Source: CAYVTD01 sp964454445
GTDB lineage: Bacteria > Bacteroidota > Ignavibacteria > Kapaibacteriales > UBA2268
Direction of reading: 5' to 3'
DNA length: 49,457 nucleotides
NCBI GenBank assembly: GCA_964454445.1
Contig: CAYVTD010000025.1
Coordinates: 1-49,457, forward strand
Below the pieces are notes generated by a model. That model did not search any database, was not told where the DNA came from, and was given only the letters and a program-made list of their open reading frames with translations. Shown here in pieces: positions 18,167 through 27,041 of this stretch. Positions within the stretch are counted from its first letter, which is position 1, and the number at the start of each line of letters is the position of its first letter. A program made the translations under genes and the position numbers.

Positions 18167-18823
18167 TTAAAACATTGGCTGATCTATGTACTTATCTAGT
18201 CCAGAAGTCTTTTTTTCTGTTTTTGAGCCGGACAAATACGGTAAAGATATCTTTTCGATGTATTTACCGATAATATCAAATTCAAGATTAACTTTATCAC
18301 TTGTTTTCAATTCGCTTAATGTTGTCATCTTCCAAGTGTGAGGGATGATAGATACCATAAATCGCCCTGTTTCATCGCGGGCTGTAGTTAAACTAATCCC
18401 ATCGATGCAAACAGAGCCTTCAGCAACAATATATTTATTAAATTCATTTGGATAGCCGATCCACAACTGATAAGCTGCTGCCAGTTTTTCAATTAATGTG
18501 ATTGAACCAGTGCAATCGACATGCCCTTGCACAAGATGTCCACCCATTCTATCGCCAAGCTTAGCTGCACGCTCGAGATTTACTCTTTTTCCTGGAAAGA
18601 ATTCACCAAGAGTAGTTTTCAATATAGTTTCCTCGACTGTCTCGACATCGAAACTGCCTGAGGTAAGGGAAACAACCGTCTGGCATGCTCCATTTATGGC
18701 AACTGAATCGTCAATTTTCAGATCGTCCATAATTTTTGTTGCCTTAACAGTTATCCGCCTGCCATCTCCAATTCGGTGAATTGACTTAATCTCTCCTATT
18801 TCTTCAATTAACCCAGTGAACAT
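18167..18823 (-). CDS. ribE: Riboflavin synthase alpha chain
   Basis: Converts two 6,7-dimethyl-8-ribityllumazine molecules to riboflavin. The 218 residues begin with the hallmark MFTGLIEEIGEI and contain GGHLVQGHVD, where the second lumazine-binding barrel starts, and CIDGISLT in the second half. The length and tandem barrel layout are normal. It is followed upstream by def (20-base gap) in the same direction. No FMN riboswitch was seen upstream. Confidence 0.95.
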   Translation of the reverse strand: MFTGLIEEIGEIKSIHRIGDGRRITVKATKIMDDLKIDDSVAINGACQTVVSLTSGSFDVETVEETILKTTLGEFFPGKRVNLERAAKLGDRMGGHLVQGHVDCTGSITLIEKLAAAYQLWIGYPNEFNKYIVAEGSVCIDGISLTTARDETGRFMVSIIPHTWKMTTLSELKTSDKVNLEFDIIGKYIEKISLPYLSGSKTEKKTSGLDKYIDQPMF

Positions 18824-18843
18824 AATTTTTCCTCAAAAAATTT

Positions 18844-19416
18844 CTATTTTAAAACAGAACCATCGGGCATAATCATCTCATACTTGGGCTTAACTTTGCC
18901 TTTTTTTATGTTTTTCAGTTTGTTCTTCGCGAGCGTTCGCTTGATAGGAGTGAGCTTTTCAAAAAATAATATGCCGTTTAAATGGTCGATCTCGTGTTGC
19001 ATAACTCTTGCCATAATATCATCTGCCTCCACGACTTGCTCCTTCATATCAAGGTCCCAGAAACGGACTTGGATTTGGCTTGGGCGAATCACTTTTTCAA
19101 AAAATGTTGGAACTGACAGGCATCCCTCATTAAATTCGTTTTCTTCTTCAGAAAAATATTCGATAACAGGATTAATCAATGCAATTGGCGGGGCATGCTT
19201 TTTTGCATTTTCAATATTGCCGCCACTTGTGTCGATGATTAATAATGATTTAGGTATGCCTACTTGATTAGCCGCCAAGCCGATACCCTCAGCTTTATAC
19301 ATAGTCTCGAACATATCGCTAACAAGTTTTTCGATTTTGCCGTCGATTTCTTTTATTGGTTCAGTTTTTTTCTTTAATATTGGATGGAAGCAGTTATAAA
19401 CAGGTAAAATTGCCAT
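18844..19416 (-). CDS. def: Peptide deformylase
   Basis: Metallohydrolase that removes the formyl group from nascent proteins. The 190 residues contain all three conserved motifs: GIGLAANQ (about residues 44-51), EGCLSVP with the metal-binding Cys, and QHEIDHL with the two metal-binding His and the catalytic Glu. It lies directly upstream of ribE with a 20-base gap, suggesting one transcript. Confidence 0.96.
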   Translation of the reverse strand: MAILPVYNCFHPILKKKTEPIKEIDGKIEKLVSDMFETMYKAEGIGLAANQVGIPKSLLIIDTSGGNIENAKKHAPPIALINPVIEYFSEEENEFNEGCLSVPTFFEKVIRPSQIQVRFWDLDMKEQVVEADDIMARVMQHEIDHLNGILFFEKLTPIKRTLAKNKLKNIKKGKVKPKYEMIMPDGSVLK

Positions 19417-19606
19417 TTTTGATTTTTTTCCAAATTGTGTTTATTTTTTAAATATTATTTAAATAAAAACAATAAATTTACAAAATTATTTTGAAAAAGT
19501 AATAACTATTAATTTATATTAAAACATTGTATAAAAAAAACCTTATGAGACAGAAGTATATTTGTGAATAGCAGCCTAACAAGTAATAAAATGAATAAAC
19601 GTTGAA

Positions 19607-20179
19607 TCAAGTAGCAAAACCGGCAGAAATTAAAAAACTTGCCTTTTTTTCTCCATATTTTTTTTCTATGTCTATTTTAAATGAATCTGCTAAGTTTAAA
19701 CTATATTTTACAGAGCTTTCTACAATGAAAATCCCATCGGATTTTAAAACTTTTCTTTTATTAATCAGATCAATAACTGGATTGTAAATTTCAGATTCAT
19801 AAGGAGGATCGAAAAAAATTATATCGAATTGAACAGAACTTCCTAAATCTATTCTTTTTAAAGCAGTCAGAGCATCGGCATTAATAATATTATATTTATT
19901 TGGCGAAATCTTAAATGTTTCTGCTGCAATTTTAATAAAATCGCTTACTTTTTTGCTTTTTTCAATAAAAACAATAGATTCTGCACCTCGACTTATTGCT
20001 TCGAAACCCATAGCACCCGTGCCTGCGCAAATGTCAAGCACAGTTACGCCCTCAAAATCCATTCTTGAACTGAGAATCCCGAAGATGCTTTCCCTGACAT
20101 TGTCTGCTGTTGGTCTTACACCGGTTGGCACTTTTGCTTTGATGCGTAATCCGCCGTATTTTCCGGCTATTATCCTCAT
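19607..20179 (-). CDS. rsmD: 16S rRNA (guanine-N2) methyltransferase RsmD
   Basis: SAM-dependent enzyme for G966 of 16S rRNA. It begins MRIIAGKYGGLRIK and has RPTADNVRESIF, then SAM motif I (VLDICAGTGAMGFEAISRGA) and the catalytic motif DPPYE. The length of 190 residues is typical. It starts two bases after the stop of the PilM-like gene, so the two are surely co-transcribed. The 190 bases between its stop and def (19417-19606) are AT-rich and empty. Confidence 0.93.
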   Translation of the reverse strand: MRIIAGKYGGLRIKAKVPTGVRPTADNVRESIFGILSSRMDFEGVTVLDICAGTGAMGFEAISRGAESIVFIEKSKKVSDFIKIAAETFKISPNKYNIINADALTALKRIDLGSSVQFDIIFFDPPYESEIYNPVIDLINKRKVLKSDGIFIVESSVKYSLNLADSFKIDIEKKYGEKKASFLISAGFAT

Positions 20180-20181
20180 TT

Positions 20182-21111
20182 TTAAAATAACTTGATTCTT
20201 TCAGAATAGGAAGTCATACTGCCGCCAATGCAAGGCGGGAAAATATGAAGAAGTCGCGAGCAGTATTGTTTGTCTCTATCGTCGAGTTCCGTGGATACCA
20301 TTCGGAAAGCGTTCAATCTGCCTGATTGCATAACCAAACCGGCAACTTCCTTTTGTGCTTGGTCAAGTATCTTTTTCGACAAACCAGGTCCAAAAAAGTA
20401 AGCAGATTGAATATTAGCGGCATAATCTTTTAAAATCTTCTCAAATTCTGTTTTACAAATCTCTCCAAGCTTGGAAGCGCCCGGCAGCCGAACTAAATTG
20501 TAATAAACAGGGGCGCTGTCCTTAACCACACTAATATCAACAAATTGCCTGTCGACTCCGAGCAAAGCAACAGGCGCTTCGATAAGCTCTGGATAATTAA
20601 ATATAAAAGCATTTTGGGCATTAATCTGACTTATTTCAATATTATCTATGCTCCTGCCGCAAGGCTTCAGAACTTGCTTGGCTGATTTAAATATCTTTTT
20701 GGGGATAATAACGGCAATCATCCGCTTACTTCCATCTTTTTTAGGTGCTAAGGGATAGATATTAGCCGAAAAATCGTTGAAATTAAGCGTTGGAAATGCT
20801 TGGTTTATTTCAAGCCTAATCAAATTTTTCAAATCGCTTTCAGCGATGGAGCCATCTCCGGGTATCTGAGATACCAGAGCGTTTTCAGCTGATATTGTTG
20901 CAGTTACCCTATCAATTTTTTCAGGTAATCCAGATATAAGGATTTCGAGCTCTTGTGCAGCATGAGTTGAGTTGTCCGATGAAATATCTTCGAGGTCGAT
21001 AGGAAATTCTGTGGAGTTTAAGTTAAGAAGTTTTAAACCCTTCGAGCTTAGCCGCGAGAAAGTGAGATAGACTCTCTCCGAGCTGAAAAATACAGATAAT
21101 ATATTACTCAT
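20182..21111 (-). CDS. PilM-like actin-fold protein (type IV pilus/competence type)
   Basis: The 309 residues lack membrane segments. The layout resembles PilM/type II secretion actin-like proteins: an N-terminal strand-rich segment (ILSVFFSSERVYLTF), TATISAENAL followed by a helix with DLKNLIRLEINQAFP, then a domain with VIIPKKIFKSAKQVLKPCG and a second half with GVDRQFVDISVVKDSAPVYY. The actin-fold phosphate loops are weak. No pilN/O/Q genes are adjacent. The gene sits directly before rsmD. With the ComEA-like gene in the same window, a role in DNA uptake is possible but unproven. Confidence 0.5.
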   Translation of the reverse strand: MSNILSVFFSSERVYLTFSRLSSKGLKLLNLNSTEFPIDLEDISSDNSTHAAQELEILISGLPEKIDRVTATISAENALVSQIPGDGSIAESDLKNLIRLEINQAFPTLNFNDFSANIYPLAPKKDGSKRMIAVIIPKKIFKSAKQVLKPCGRSIDNIEISQINAQNAFIFNYPELIEAPVALLGVDRQFVDISVVKDSAPVYYNLVRLPGASKLGEICKTEFEKILKDYAANIQSAYFFGPGLSKKILDQAQKEVAGLVMQSGRLNAFRMVSTELDDRDKQYCSRLLHIFPPCIGGSMTSYSERIKLF

Positions 21112-21469
21112 CGTTCAATTCTTGAATTTTTATTTTACATTCTTAATTCTTATATCTTGAAATCAAAAGTAAGCGCTAGAAGATGTTACAAATTGCTATA
21201 CTTGTAAACAGTTAATAAACTAATGTTTTACAAATAAGGATTACCTCTTTATATTAAGGAACAAACTTAATATAAAAAATGCAAAAAACCAAACAAGATT
21301 TACATTTGCTAGTCTAAACAATGACATTTAAAATCATATAATTTGAAACAATGAACAATATCAAATAAAGTTCAAAAAAATTACTTTTTTTGTTCTGAAA
21401 TTCCTATTTTGTTATTTTGTGTTTATTAATTTTGATTTTTAGATATTATTAACAAAAAAGGGTCGATTA
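21112..21469. other. Gene-free divergent region, AT-rich
   Basis: 358 bases between two divergent genes. No open reading frame or RNA gene was recognised. It holds the AT-only palindrome at 21248-21276. A TAATTTTG minus-7-like element at 21427-21434 lies 36 bases before the rightward gene, with a TTTG 15 bases further upstream (spacing a little short). Promoters for both directions are expected here. Confidence 0.5.
21248..21276. repeat. Perfect 11-bp AT-only palindrome
   Basis: TTTATATTAAG and CTTAATATAAA form perfect arms around the 7-base spacer GAACAAA. It lies 137 bases upstream of the PilM-like start and about 190 bases upstream of the rightward gene. It could be an operator or a hairpin; nothing nearby encodes an obvious regulator. 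Confidence 0.5.
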
Positions 21470-21991
21470 ATGTCAGAAAAAATTGATATTCAGAGTTTAG
21501 ACAAAGAAGAGTTGTACGAATTAACACAAAATTTTGCAAAAAACTGGCTTGCACACGATGGTTGCTGGTTTCTTGCCATCGAAAAAGAAAAAGGCATGGA
21601 CCTGGCAATCGAGATGGATAGGCAGGCATGGCAAATGTTTACAGTAGCTGAAGCGAAACGCATTATGAAGTTCTTAGATCTGCCAGCGAACTCCGGCATT
21701 TCAGGGCTTGCCCGCGCACTTAAATTTCGTATGTATTCGCTTTTAAATGAAGACATGGTCGAGATTTTAGATGAAAAGATACTTCGTTATTGGGTGAAAA
21801 CTTGTCGTGTCCAGCAAACACGTCGCAGAAAAAACCTGCCAGATTTTCCCTGCAAATCTGTTGGAATTGTGGAATATTCTTTTTTTGCCAAAACAATAGA
21901 CGACAGATTTGAAACAGAATGTATTTCTTGTCCACCGGAAATCACCAATAATGATTATTACTGTATTTGGGAATTCATTTTAAATAGTTAA
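21470..21991 (+). CDS. DUF6125-like cytosolic protein with conserved cysteines
   Basis: A soluble protein of 173 residues, with no signal peptide or membrane segment. The N-terminal motif WLAHDGCWFLAIEKEKGMDLAIEMDRQAW, split by a helical middle region, precedes a C-terminal half with CRVQQTRRRKNL, FPCKSVG, CISCPP and YYCIWEF. The five C-terminal cysteines look like a metal or cofactor site. This pattern matches, as I remember it, the DUF6125 proteins of anaerobes, whose function is unknown. The gene is monocistronic. An imperfect inverted repeat (about 22024-22084) lies downstream and may be its terminator. Confidence 0.6.
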   Translation: MSEKIDIQSLDKEELYELTQNFAKNWLAHDGCWFLAIEKEKGMDLAIEMDRQAWQMFTVAEAKRIMKFLDLPANSGISGLARALKFRMYSLLNEDMVEILDEKILRYWVKTCRVQQTRRRKNLPDFPCKSVGIVEYSFFAKTIDDRFETECISCPPEITNNDYYCIWEFILNS

Positions 21992-22203
21992 TATCCAATT
22001 TTTCAATAGAATAGAATTAGTAAGAGACAAGCAAAGAGAATTGCCTGTAATTTTCCTGAACTAAAAAACAGTTCTCTTGTCCAGGCTCTAATAGCAAATG
22101 GTTAATTATTTGGTTTTCTTTATGTAATTCTAACTAGTTTTATAATTGTTGATGATACTATCAATAAAAAAAATAGTGAAAGATATGTTTTATGTATTAA
22201 TTC

Positions 22204-24459
22204 TTATCTTTGAGCTTTATTTTTTGTTGTAAAGCATAAAAAGGCAAGGATATATGTTATTAAAGCGCTCGACAGAGCGACATCGTAACCCCAATTGATA
22301 GCTATTAGTACGCTCAAAGAAGCGCCAATAACAGAAGCAGCTCCATTTACAGCAAAACCCCAGTCTATCAACTCTCCAACGAGCTTTCCCATTTTCGGAA
22401 AGGGCATACCCATAAAAAATCCAAGCGGTGCGAGCATTATTGCTGTAATTAACAAGCGTAGTAGCATATTAGCAGGGAAGATTGCCTCCCTCAATCCAGA
22501 AAATATAAAGGTTTCGAGTAAGAGAAATAGCCCTATCCCTGCAAAAATATATTTAATATCTATTTTTTCAGAAAATCTGCTTCCTATCGCTGATGCAAGT
22601 AACAATGTGAAAAGTATAATTATCAAGCTATATATCCCGACACCGATGAATAGCGTATATTTTTGGATTAATATTACTTCTGTTGCCATAAACCCATAGC
22701 CAATGAAGAAAAAATATAGCCATTGATTGGTGGTTAATTTCTTTCCTTTTTGTCTAAAAGGTATTAACATTATAGGAGTTACGATAATGATGACAATAAT
22801 GAGAATCATCACAATAATGAGTTGCGAAAGAGGAAATCCAAAAAACTCGTGAGCTTCGATTTTGCCAAGTTTTTTAAACGAAAAGTTTTTCCACAAGCCC
22901 ATTTCGTTTATAAAAGGAGAATTATCGATAGGTGGAGCGATGTTTGTGAGCAAGCTTTCTTGTGCAAAGCTCCAATGATTGCTTGCAATATCTGTATAAA
23001 GGTTTCTTGTCATGCTTGGATATACTGCCTGCATACCATGGTTTAATGGATCGCTTAGATCGCCGAAAGCCGTCGAACAAAAATCCGGTTCCAATGGCTT
23101 TTTAGATATTATCATAATATCGCGACGAAATTCGGGGATATGAAACACGGCAATGTGCTTTGATATATCTTTGGTTTTTTCTCCGAGACCATCAAAAGCA
23201 GCTGTAAACATACGGGGAATATAGAAATGATGTTCTAAAAGAATAATTCCATCGTCGTCGAGGGCATCCCAGTAATCGAGAAGGGCTTCACGGGTATAGA
23301 GAAAGTTTTCGGCAAGGGCAAATGCGCCAGAGGCAAGAGCTGCATAAGAATTAGAACTAAATGAACAGATGAAATCGAATTTGTTTTTAAATTTTTTTAT
23401 GAAAGTGCGGGCATCTTCTGATACGACGATAACTCTTTTGTCCTTGTAAAGATTTCCTGAGAAGTCTTTTAAAAGTCCGTCAGTCATCAAGTAGTTAATA
23501 TAAGGATTAACTTCGACAGCATAAGATTGACCTGCTCCAGCGATCAAAGCTTGGAAAACATCTTTTCCGCCCCCGGCACCTAAGGAAACAAATTTGCATG
23601 ATTTATATCGTTTGACAAGAGATTCGATATTTATACCGAAATCTATGTTTTTCCAATTGGGGTTGTTATAATCGCCATCGAAAGCCAGAACGTTAGAGCT
23701 TGCCGTATTGTCAGTCATAATGGCTCGGACTCTTTCGTTGAATTCGACTACTCTTACTTTTGCGAGCGCGTCCCATTTAGTAAGGATAACTTTAGCTTTT
23801 TCTTCGCGGGGTGCTTGATAAAGGTTTTCTGCAAAAATTGCTGCAATTATTGTTAGAATTAATAATATTGCCGGGATGTATTTTATTTTCTTTTGCTTGT
23901 TATCGAAACAAGCAATCAATACAGGAATAGCGGAAAGCGCAGCGGCTACTTGAGTGCCTAACAAATTCATTATCAAAAGAACGAGAGCAACGCCAATGCT
24001 TGCTCCTGCAAGATCGAACATATATAGACGAGGCAAATCATCACTGTTCTTTCGGAAAATTTTGCTTAGAGCCATCCCGCCAAAAATATATGCAGAACCA
24101 AGAATGAGAACAGCTATGAAAAGCTTAAAAAACATAAGAAGAGAAAACAATTCGGTGAAGTTCAAGTCGAGCCGAAAGACAATCAAAGGTCCAAAAACGA
24201 TAGTAAGAGCTGTCAACGACAAAAGCAAACCGGTATTATCTTTTTTATAAAGGGAAGGATACAATCGCAGAAGTATAGCACCAACGCCAAGACCGCAAAC
24301 AGATGTGGATAGGATTAGAAACGCAAATGTATAATAATATTCTGCTGAAAATATTCGGGTCCAAACTAGCTCGAGCATTATTAACGAAAGAGATATTAAT
24401 GCGACATTTTTTCTGTTTTGATTGGGCGAATTCTGCACTTGTTTTTTTTGGTTTTTCAT
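22204..24459 (-). CDS. Membrane protein with embedded spermidine-synthase-like SAM domain
   Basis: The ATG at 24459 gives 751 residues; a TTG 15 codons upstream is possible but adds no recognisable domain. About six membrane segments (residues 15-220) come first. A soluble Rossmann domain follows (about 225-480) with SAM-binding VSLGAGGGKDVFQAL, AVEVNPY and VVSEDARTFIKKF, typical of the spermidine synthase/SpeE fold. It ends with about eight further helices, including GFFMGMPFPKMG. The architecture is that of spermidine synthase-like membrane proteins of unknown substrate. The catalytic Asp of true SpeE enzymes (DxxDP) is replaced by CSFSSNSYAAL, so aminopropyl transfer is doubtful. It is divergent from the transposase-like gene. 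Confidence 0.75.
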   Translation of the reverse strand: MKNQKKQVQNSPNQNRKNVALISLSLIMLELVWTRIFSAEYYYTFAFLILSTSVCGLGVGAILLRLYPSLYKKDNTGLLLSLTALTIVFGPLIVFRLDLNFTELFSLLMFFKLFIAVLILGSAYIFGGMALSKIFRKNSDDLPRLYMFDLAGASIGVALVLLIMNLLGTQVAAALSAIPVLIACFDNKQKKIKYIPAILLILTIIAAIFAENLYQAPREEKAKVILTKWDALAKVRVVEFNERVRAIMTDNTASSNVLAFDGDYNNPNWKNIDFGINIESLVKRYKSCKFVSLGAGGGKDVFQALIAGAGQSYAVEVNPYINYLMTDGLLKDFSGNLYKDKRVIVVSEDARTFIKKFKNKFDFICSFSSNSYAALASGAFALAENFLYTREALLDYWDALDDDGIILLEHHFYIPRMFTAAFDGLGEKTKDISKHIAVFHIPEFRRDIMIISKKPLEPDFCSTAFGDLSDPLNHGMQAVYPSMTRNLYTDIASNHWSFAQESLLTNIAPPIDNSPFINEMGLWKNFSFKKLGKIEAHEFFGFPLSQLIIVMILIIVIIIVTPIMLIPFRQKGKKLTTNQWLYFFFIGYGFMATEVILIQKYTLFIGVGIYSLIIILFTLLLASAIGSRFSEKIDIKYIFAGIGLFLLLETFIFSGLREAIFPANMLLRLLITAIMLAPLGFFMGMPFPKMGKLVGELIDWGFAVNGAASVIGASLSVLIAINWGYDVALSSALITYILAFLCFTTKNKAQR

Positions 24460-24672
24460 AGCACAAATTAATACTTTTAAAATAAACCAAACCGTTAACG
24501 ACAAACTAACAATTTACGAAGAAAAGCCCTTATTTAGAAAAATTTTTTTCAGAACATTTTACAAGTAAATTATAAATAAAAAAAATAATTTTTTTTGAAC
24601 AACAATAAAAATACAAAATGTTTTTTCGTATATTGAATATTGAAATATTCGACAATATGGAAAAACAAATAT

Positions 24673-25818
24673 ATGACAAAAAATCAAAATCCAGTATGCG
24701 TATTCTGCAAAAGCCAGAAGGTAATAAAGCATGGAAAGACCTCAACAGGGAATCGCCGCTATCGTTGCCGTGTCTGCGGCAAGACTTGGGTGCTCGAGAA
24801 AATGGAAACAGTCCGCCCCGATTTGCCCGACATTGTCGAGCTATATCTTAAAGGCAGAACATATCGCGACTTGGTTTCAATTTACCATAGTTCACCATTG
24901 CGTATCAATCAGAAGATTCGGGAATTTCTCGACGGCTGCCCCGATTGGGAAGAGTATCTCGATGCTTGCGTCGATAAACACGAACCGCGTCTTATCTACC
25001 TTGTAGGCAGGGAGTTTTCTTGCGCTTGCAAGGGTGCGAAATCAAATAAAATGTATCTCGCCCTTGCTGTCGATGCACTATCAACGACCGTCATCGGTTA
25101 CGAAATCGACAATAAAGAGTCTAAAACAGTATGGATGTATTTGCTCGATAGATTGAATTGCCGGGGGGTACTTTGCCCGACTTTTATGGCTATCGGCTCA
25201 AAAAACATTGAGGAAGCTGTCGAAACAGTGTTTCCTTATTCCAATTTGAGAATTTTCTTCCACAAAGCATATCGAGACAAAGAGATTTTGTGCTGCCTTT
25301 CGAGATTTCCCATGAACAATAAATTAATTAACGACGCTCTGAAAGCTTATGATTCTTTAAAAAATAAAAATCTTAATCGCTATCTTAAAAACATAAACGA
25401 AAAGCGGTTGAAAGATGTGTTGGTTGCTTCACACGAGCAATTCATCAAGCGCTTGCGCGACCGTATGGATAATCGCGTTCGAACTAGGATTGATGGCTTG
25501 CTGACAGCTTTTCAAACACGTTTCGAAAAGTTTCACATGTTAAAAGGAGACCCGAAACCGTTAATTAACGGCTGGATAGCCCAGACGATGCTTTCGCGAC
25601 TTAGTATTGGTTTCAGTCGCCTTGCCCTGTATCTGCAGATACCATCAGCAACTTCGTTTAAAAGTTATTCTTGCGGCAACAAACCACAACTTTTATATTT
25701 ACAAGAAGATAGCCCGCTTTTGAAAACATTTGTTATTGAAATAGTTGCCCGTGGCTTGCAGATTCCTGTTTATTATTCGCGTTGCGAAATGAAACTCGAC
25801 AAATGCAGTTTGTTTTAG
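24673..25818 (+). CDS. Zn-ribbon transposase-like protein (IS256-variant type), catalytically degenerate
   Basis: The ATG at 24673 is preceded by GGAAA; a TTG 11 codons upstream is an alternative. The 381 residues begin with a zinc ribbon (CVFC...YRCRVCGKTW), then a helix-turn-helix-like stretch (GRTYRDLVSIYHSS). A transposase core follows, with the first acidic residue in LALAVDALSTTVIGYEI. The second acidic position, normally within SDG before the VFP...H block, reads IGSKNIEEAV...VFPY...FFHKAYRD and lacks Asp. The third acidic position seems to be Asp in TRIDGL where Glu is usual. No terminal inverted repeats flank the gene. Base use is more GC-rich than its neighbours. It is either a dead insertion-sequence remnant or a domesticated DNA-binding protein. 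Confidence 0.68.
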   Translation: MTKNQNPVCVFCKSQKVIKHGKTSTGNRRYRCRVCGKTWVLEKMETVRPDLPDIVELYLKGRTYRDLVSIYHSSPLRINQKIREFLDGCPDWEEYLDACVDKHEPRLIYLVGREFSCACKGAKSNKMYLALAVDALSTTVIGYEIDNKESKTVWMYLLDRLNCRGVLCPTFMAIGSKNIEEAVETVFPYSNLRIFFHKAYRDKEILCCLSRFPMNNKLINDALKAYDSLKNKNLNRYLKNINEKRLKDVLVASHEQFIKRLRDRMDNRVRTRIDGLLTAFQTRFEKFHMLKGDPKPLINGWIAQTMLSRLSIGFSRLALYLQIPSATSFKSYSCGNKPQLLYLQEDSPLLKTFVIEIVARGLQIPVYYSRCEMKLDKCSLF

Positions 25819-25992
25819 CCTTTTTTTACTAAAACAACTAAAACAAGTCGCTATTAATTAGAAAATCTGAGACTGAATGCCTTTAAAAGCTATAAAAAAA
25901 TAAAATTTTTAATAATGCGTTTCTACTTAATTCATTATTTATTATGAGACTCTTGGTGCCTCTTATAAAAACTTAATAAAACAAAAGGAATT

Positions 25993-26883
25993 ATGAAAAA
26001 TCAACTTAAAAACTTGTTTCTCCTCGTCTTTTTTCTTTTCGTAACCGGCTTATCGCTTCAGGCAGATGAGGGAAAACATTTCCTTTGGGAAGTGAAATCT
26101 GATAGTACTACTGTTTATATCCTCGGTTCGGTGCATATTGCAAAAGAATCGCTTTATCCACTCGATAAAGTAATTGAAGATGCATATCAAAAATCAGATG
26201 CAATAGCTGTGGAAGTGGATGCTGCCAAAGCAAATAATATGGACCTGGCTATGAAAGTTGCTCAAAAAGCTACATATCAAGATGGGCAAACTCTTGAGAA
26301 AAATGTTTCGCCTGAACTATTTGCGAGATTTGAAGCAAGTTTCAAGGAAGCAGGAATGACAAAAGAGATTTATAACAAATTCAAGCCTTGGTATGCTCTT
26401 ATGGTAATGACTTTGACAGAGGCACAAACCAGCGGTTATATCAACACCGAAGGTATAGATATGCACTTCATCAATCTTGCTAGTGAAGATGGAAAACCAA
26501 TTTATGAACTCGAAACTGTCGAAGAACAACTCTCGCTCTTCGACTATCTCGACAACGTAATGAATGAATATGTAGAATATTCGCTTAACGAAATGAGCAA
26601 CAGCAACGATAAAATCGATTCTATGTTTGTTTATTGGAAAGCTGGCGATACAAAAAAGATGTTCGATTTCACTATGAGCGATCTTAAGAAAATGGATAAT
26701 TATGAAGCATTTCTCGATTTATTCTTTTGGAAGCGAAACAAGAAAATGGCTAAAGTAATCGAAGCTTATATCGAGAATGGCACAAATTGCTTTGTTGTGG
26801 TTGGCTCGGGGCATCTTTTAACGGAAAAAGGCATCATAGGTTTGCTCGAAAGCACAAAGAAATATAAAATCAGGCAGTTATAA
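25993..26883 (+). CDS. TraB/GumN-family (GxxH) secreted protein
   Basis: The 296 residues begin with a signal peptide (FLLVFFLFVTGLSLQA-D). The mature part starts FLWEVKSDSTTVYILGSVHIA, with the first GxxH motif, then VEVD and a second GxxH in VVVGSGHLL near the C-terminus. The family is related to Tiki metalloproteases; the two His motifs with a conserved Glu are proposed to bind metal. A periplasmic or surface hydrolase is plausible, but bacterial members are largely uncharacterised. The reversed half-repeats follow immediately. Confidence 0.85.
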   Translation: MKNQLKNLFLLVFFLFVTGLSLQADEGKHFLWEVKSDSTTVYILGSVHIAKESLYPLDKVIEDAYQKSDAIAVEVDAAKANNMDLAMKVAQKATYQDGQTLEKNVSPELFARFEASFKEAGMTKEIYNKFKPWYALMVMTLTEAQTSGYINTEGIDMHFINLASEDGKPIYELETVEEQLSLFDYLDNVMNEYVEYSLNEMSNSNDKIDSMFVYWKAGDTKKMFDFTMSDLKKMDNYEAFLDLFFWKRNKKMAKVIEAYIENGTNCFVVVGSGHLLTEKGIIGLLESTKKYKIRQL

Positions 26884-26893
26884 TTCTTAATAA

Positions 26894-26980
26894 ATTATTA
26901 ATTAGTAGAACAGACATCCTTGTCTGTTAGATTTAGAAATTATTATTAGTAGAACAAACATCTTTGTCTGTTGTATTTAT
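26894..26980. repeat. Tandem pair of half-copies of the dispersed repeat, reversed orientation
   Basis: Two units of about 43 bases (TTAGTAGAACA...) each hold one hairpin. The first is AACAGACA/TGTCTGTT with loop TCCT (26909-26928). The second is AACAAACA/TGTCTGTT with loop TCTT (26953-26972). They match the reverse complement of hairpin 1 and the TAGAACAGACATCC flank of the repeat at 9367-9495, without the outer GGCTGTCT ends. They lie between the TraB-like gene and mtnA. Confidence 0.7.
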
Positions 26981-27041
26981 AGTTTTTTAAGTTATGAGCA
27001 TCAATCATTATATATCCTTGTAAATTACAATAGTCAATATA

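Noticed and set aside
19541..19590. GAGACAG and CAGCCT words resembling the dispersed repeat ends
   Set aside because: Only isolated words match; no hairpins or paired ends are present.
22024..22084. Imperfect inverted repeat after the DUF6125-like gene
   Set aside because: GACAAG...CTTGTC arms pair with bulges and there is no T-tract; too weak to list as a terminator.
24530..24745. Minus-strand frame between the SAM-domain protein and the transposase-like gene
   Set aside because: It overlaps the start and zinc ribbon of the transposase-like gene and has a Phe/Ile/Cys-rich translation without family features.
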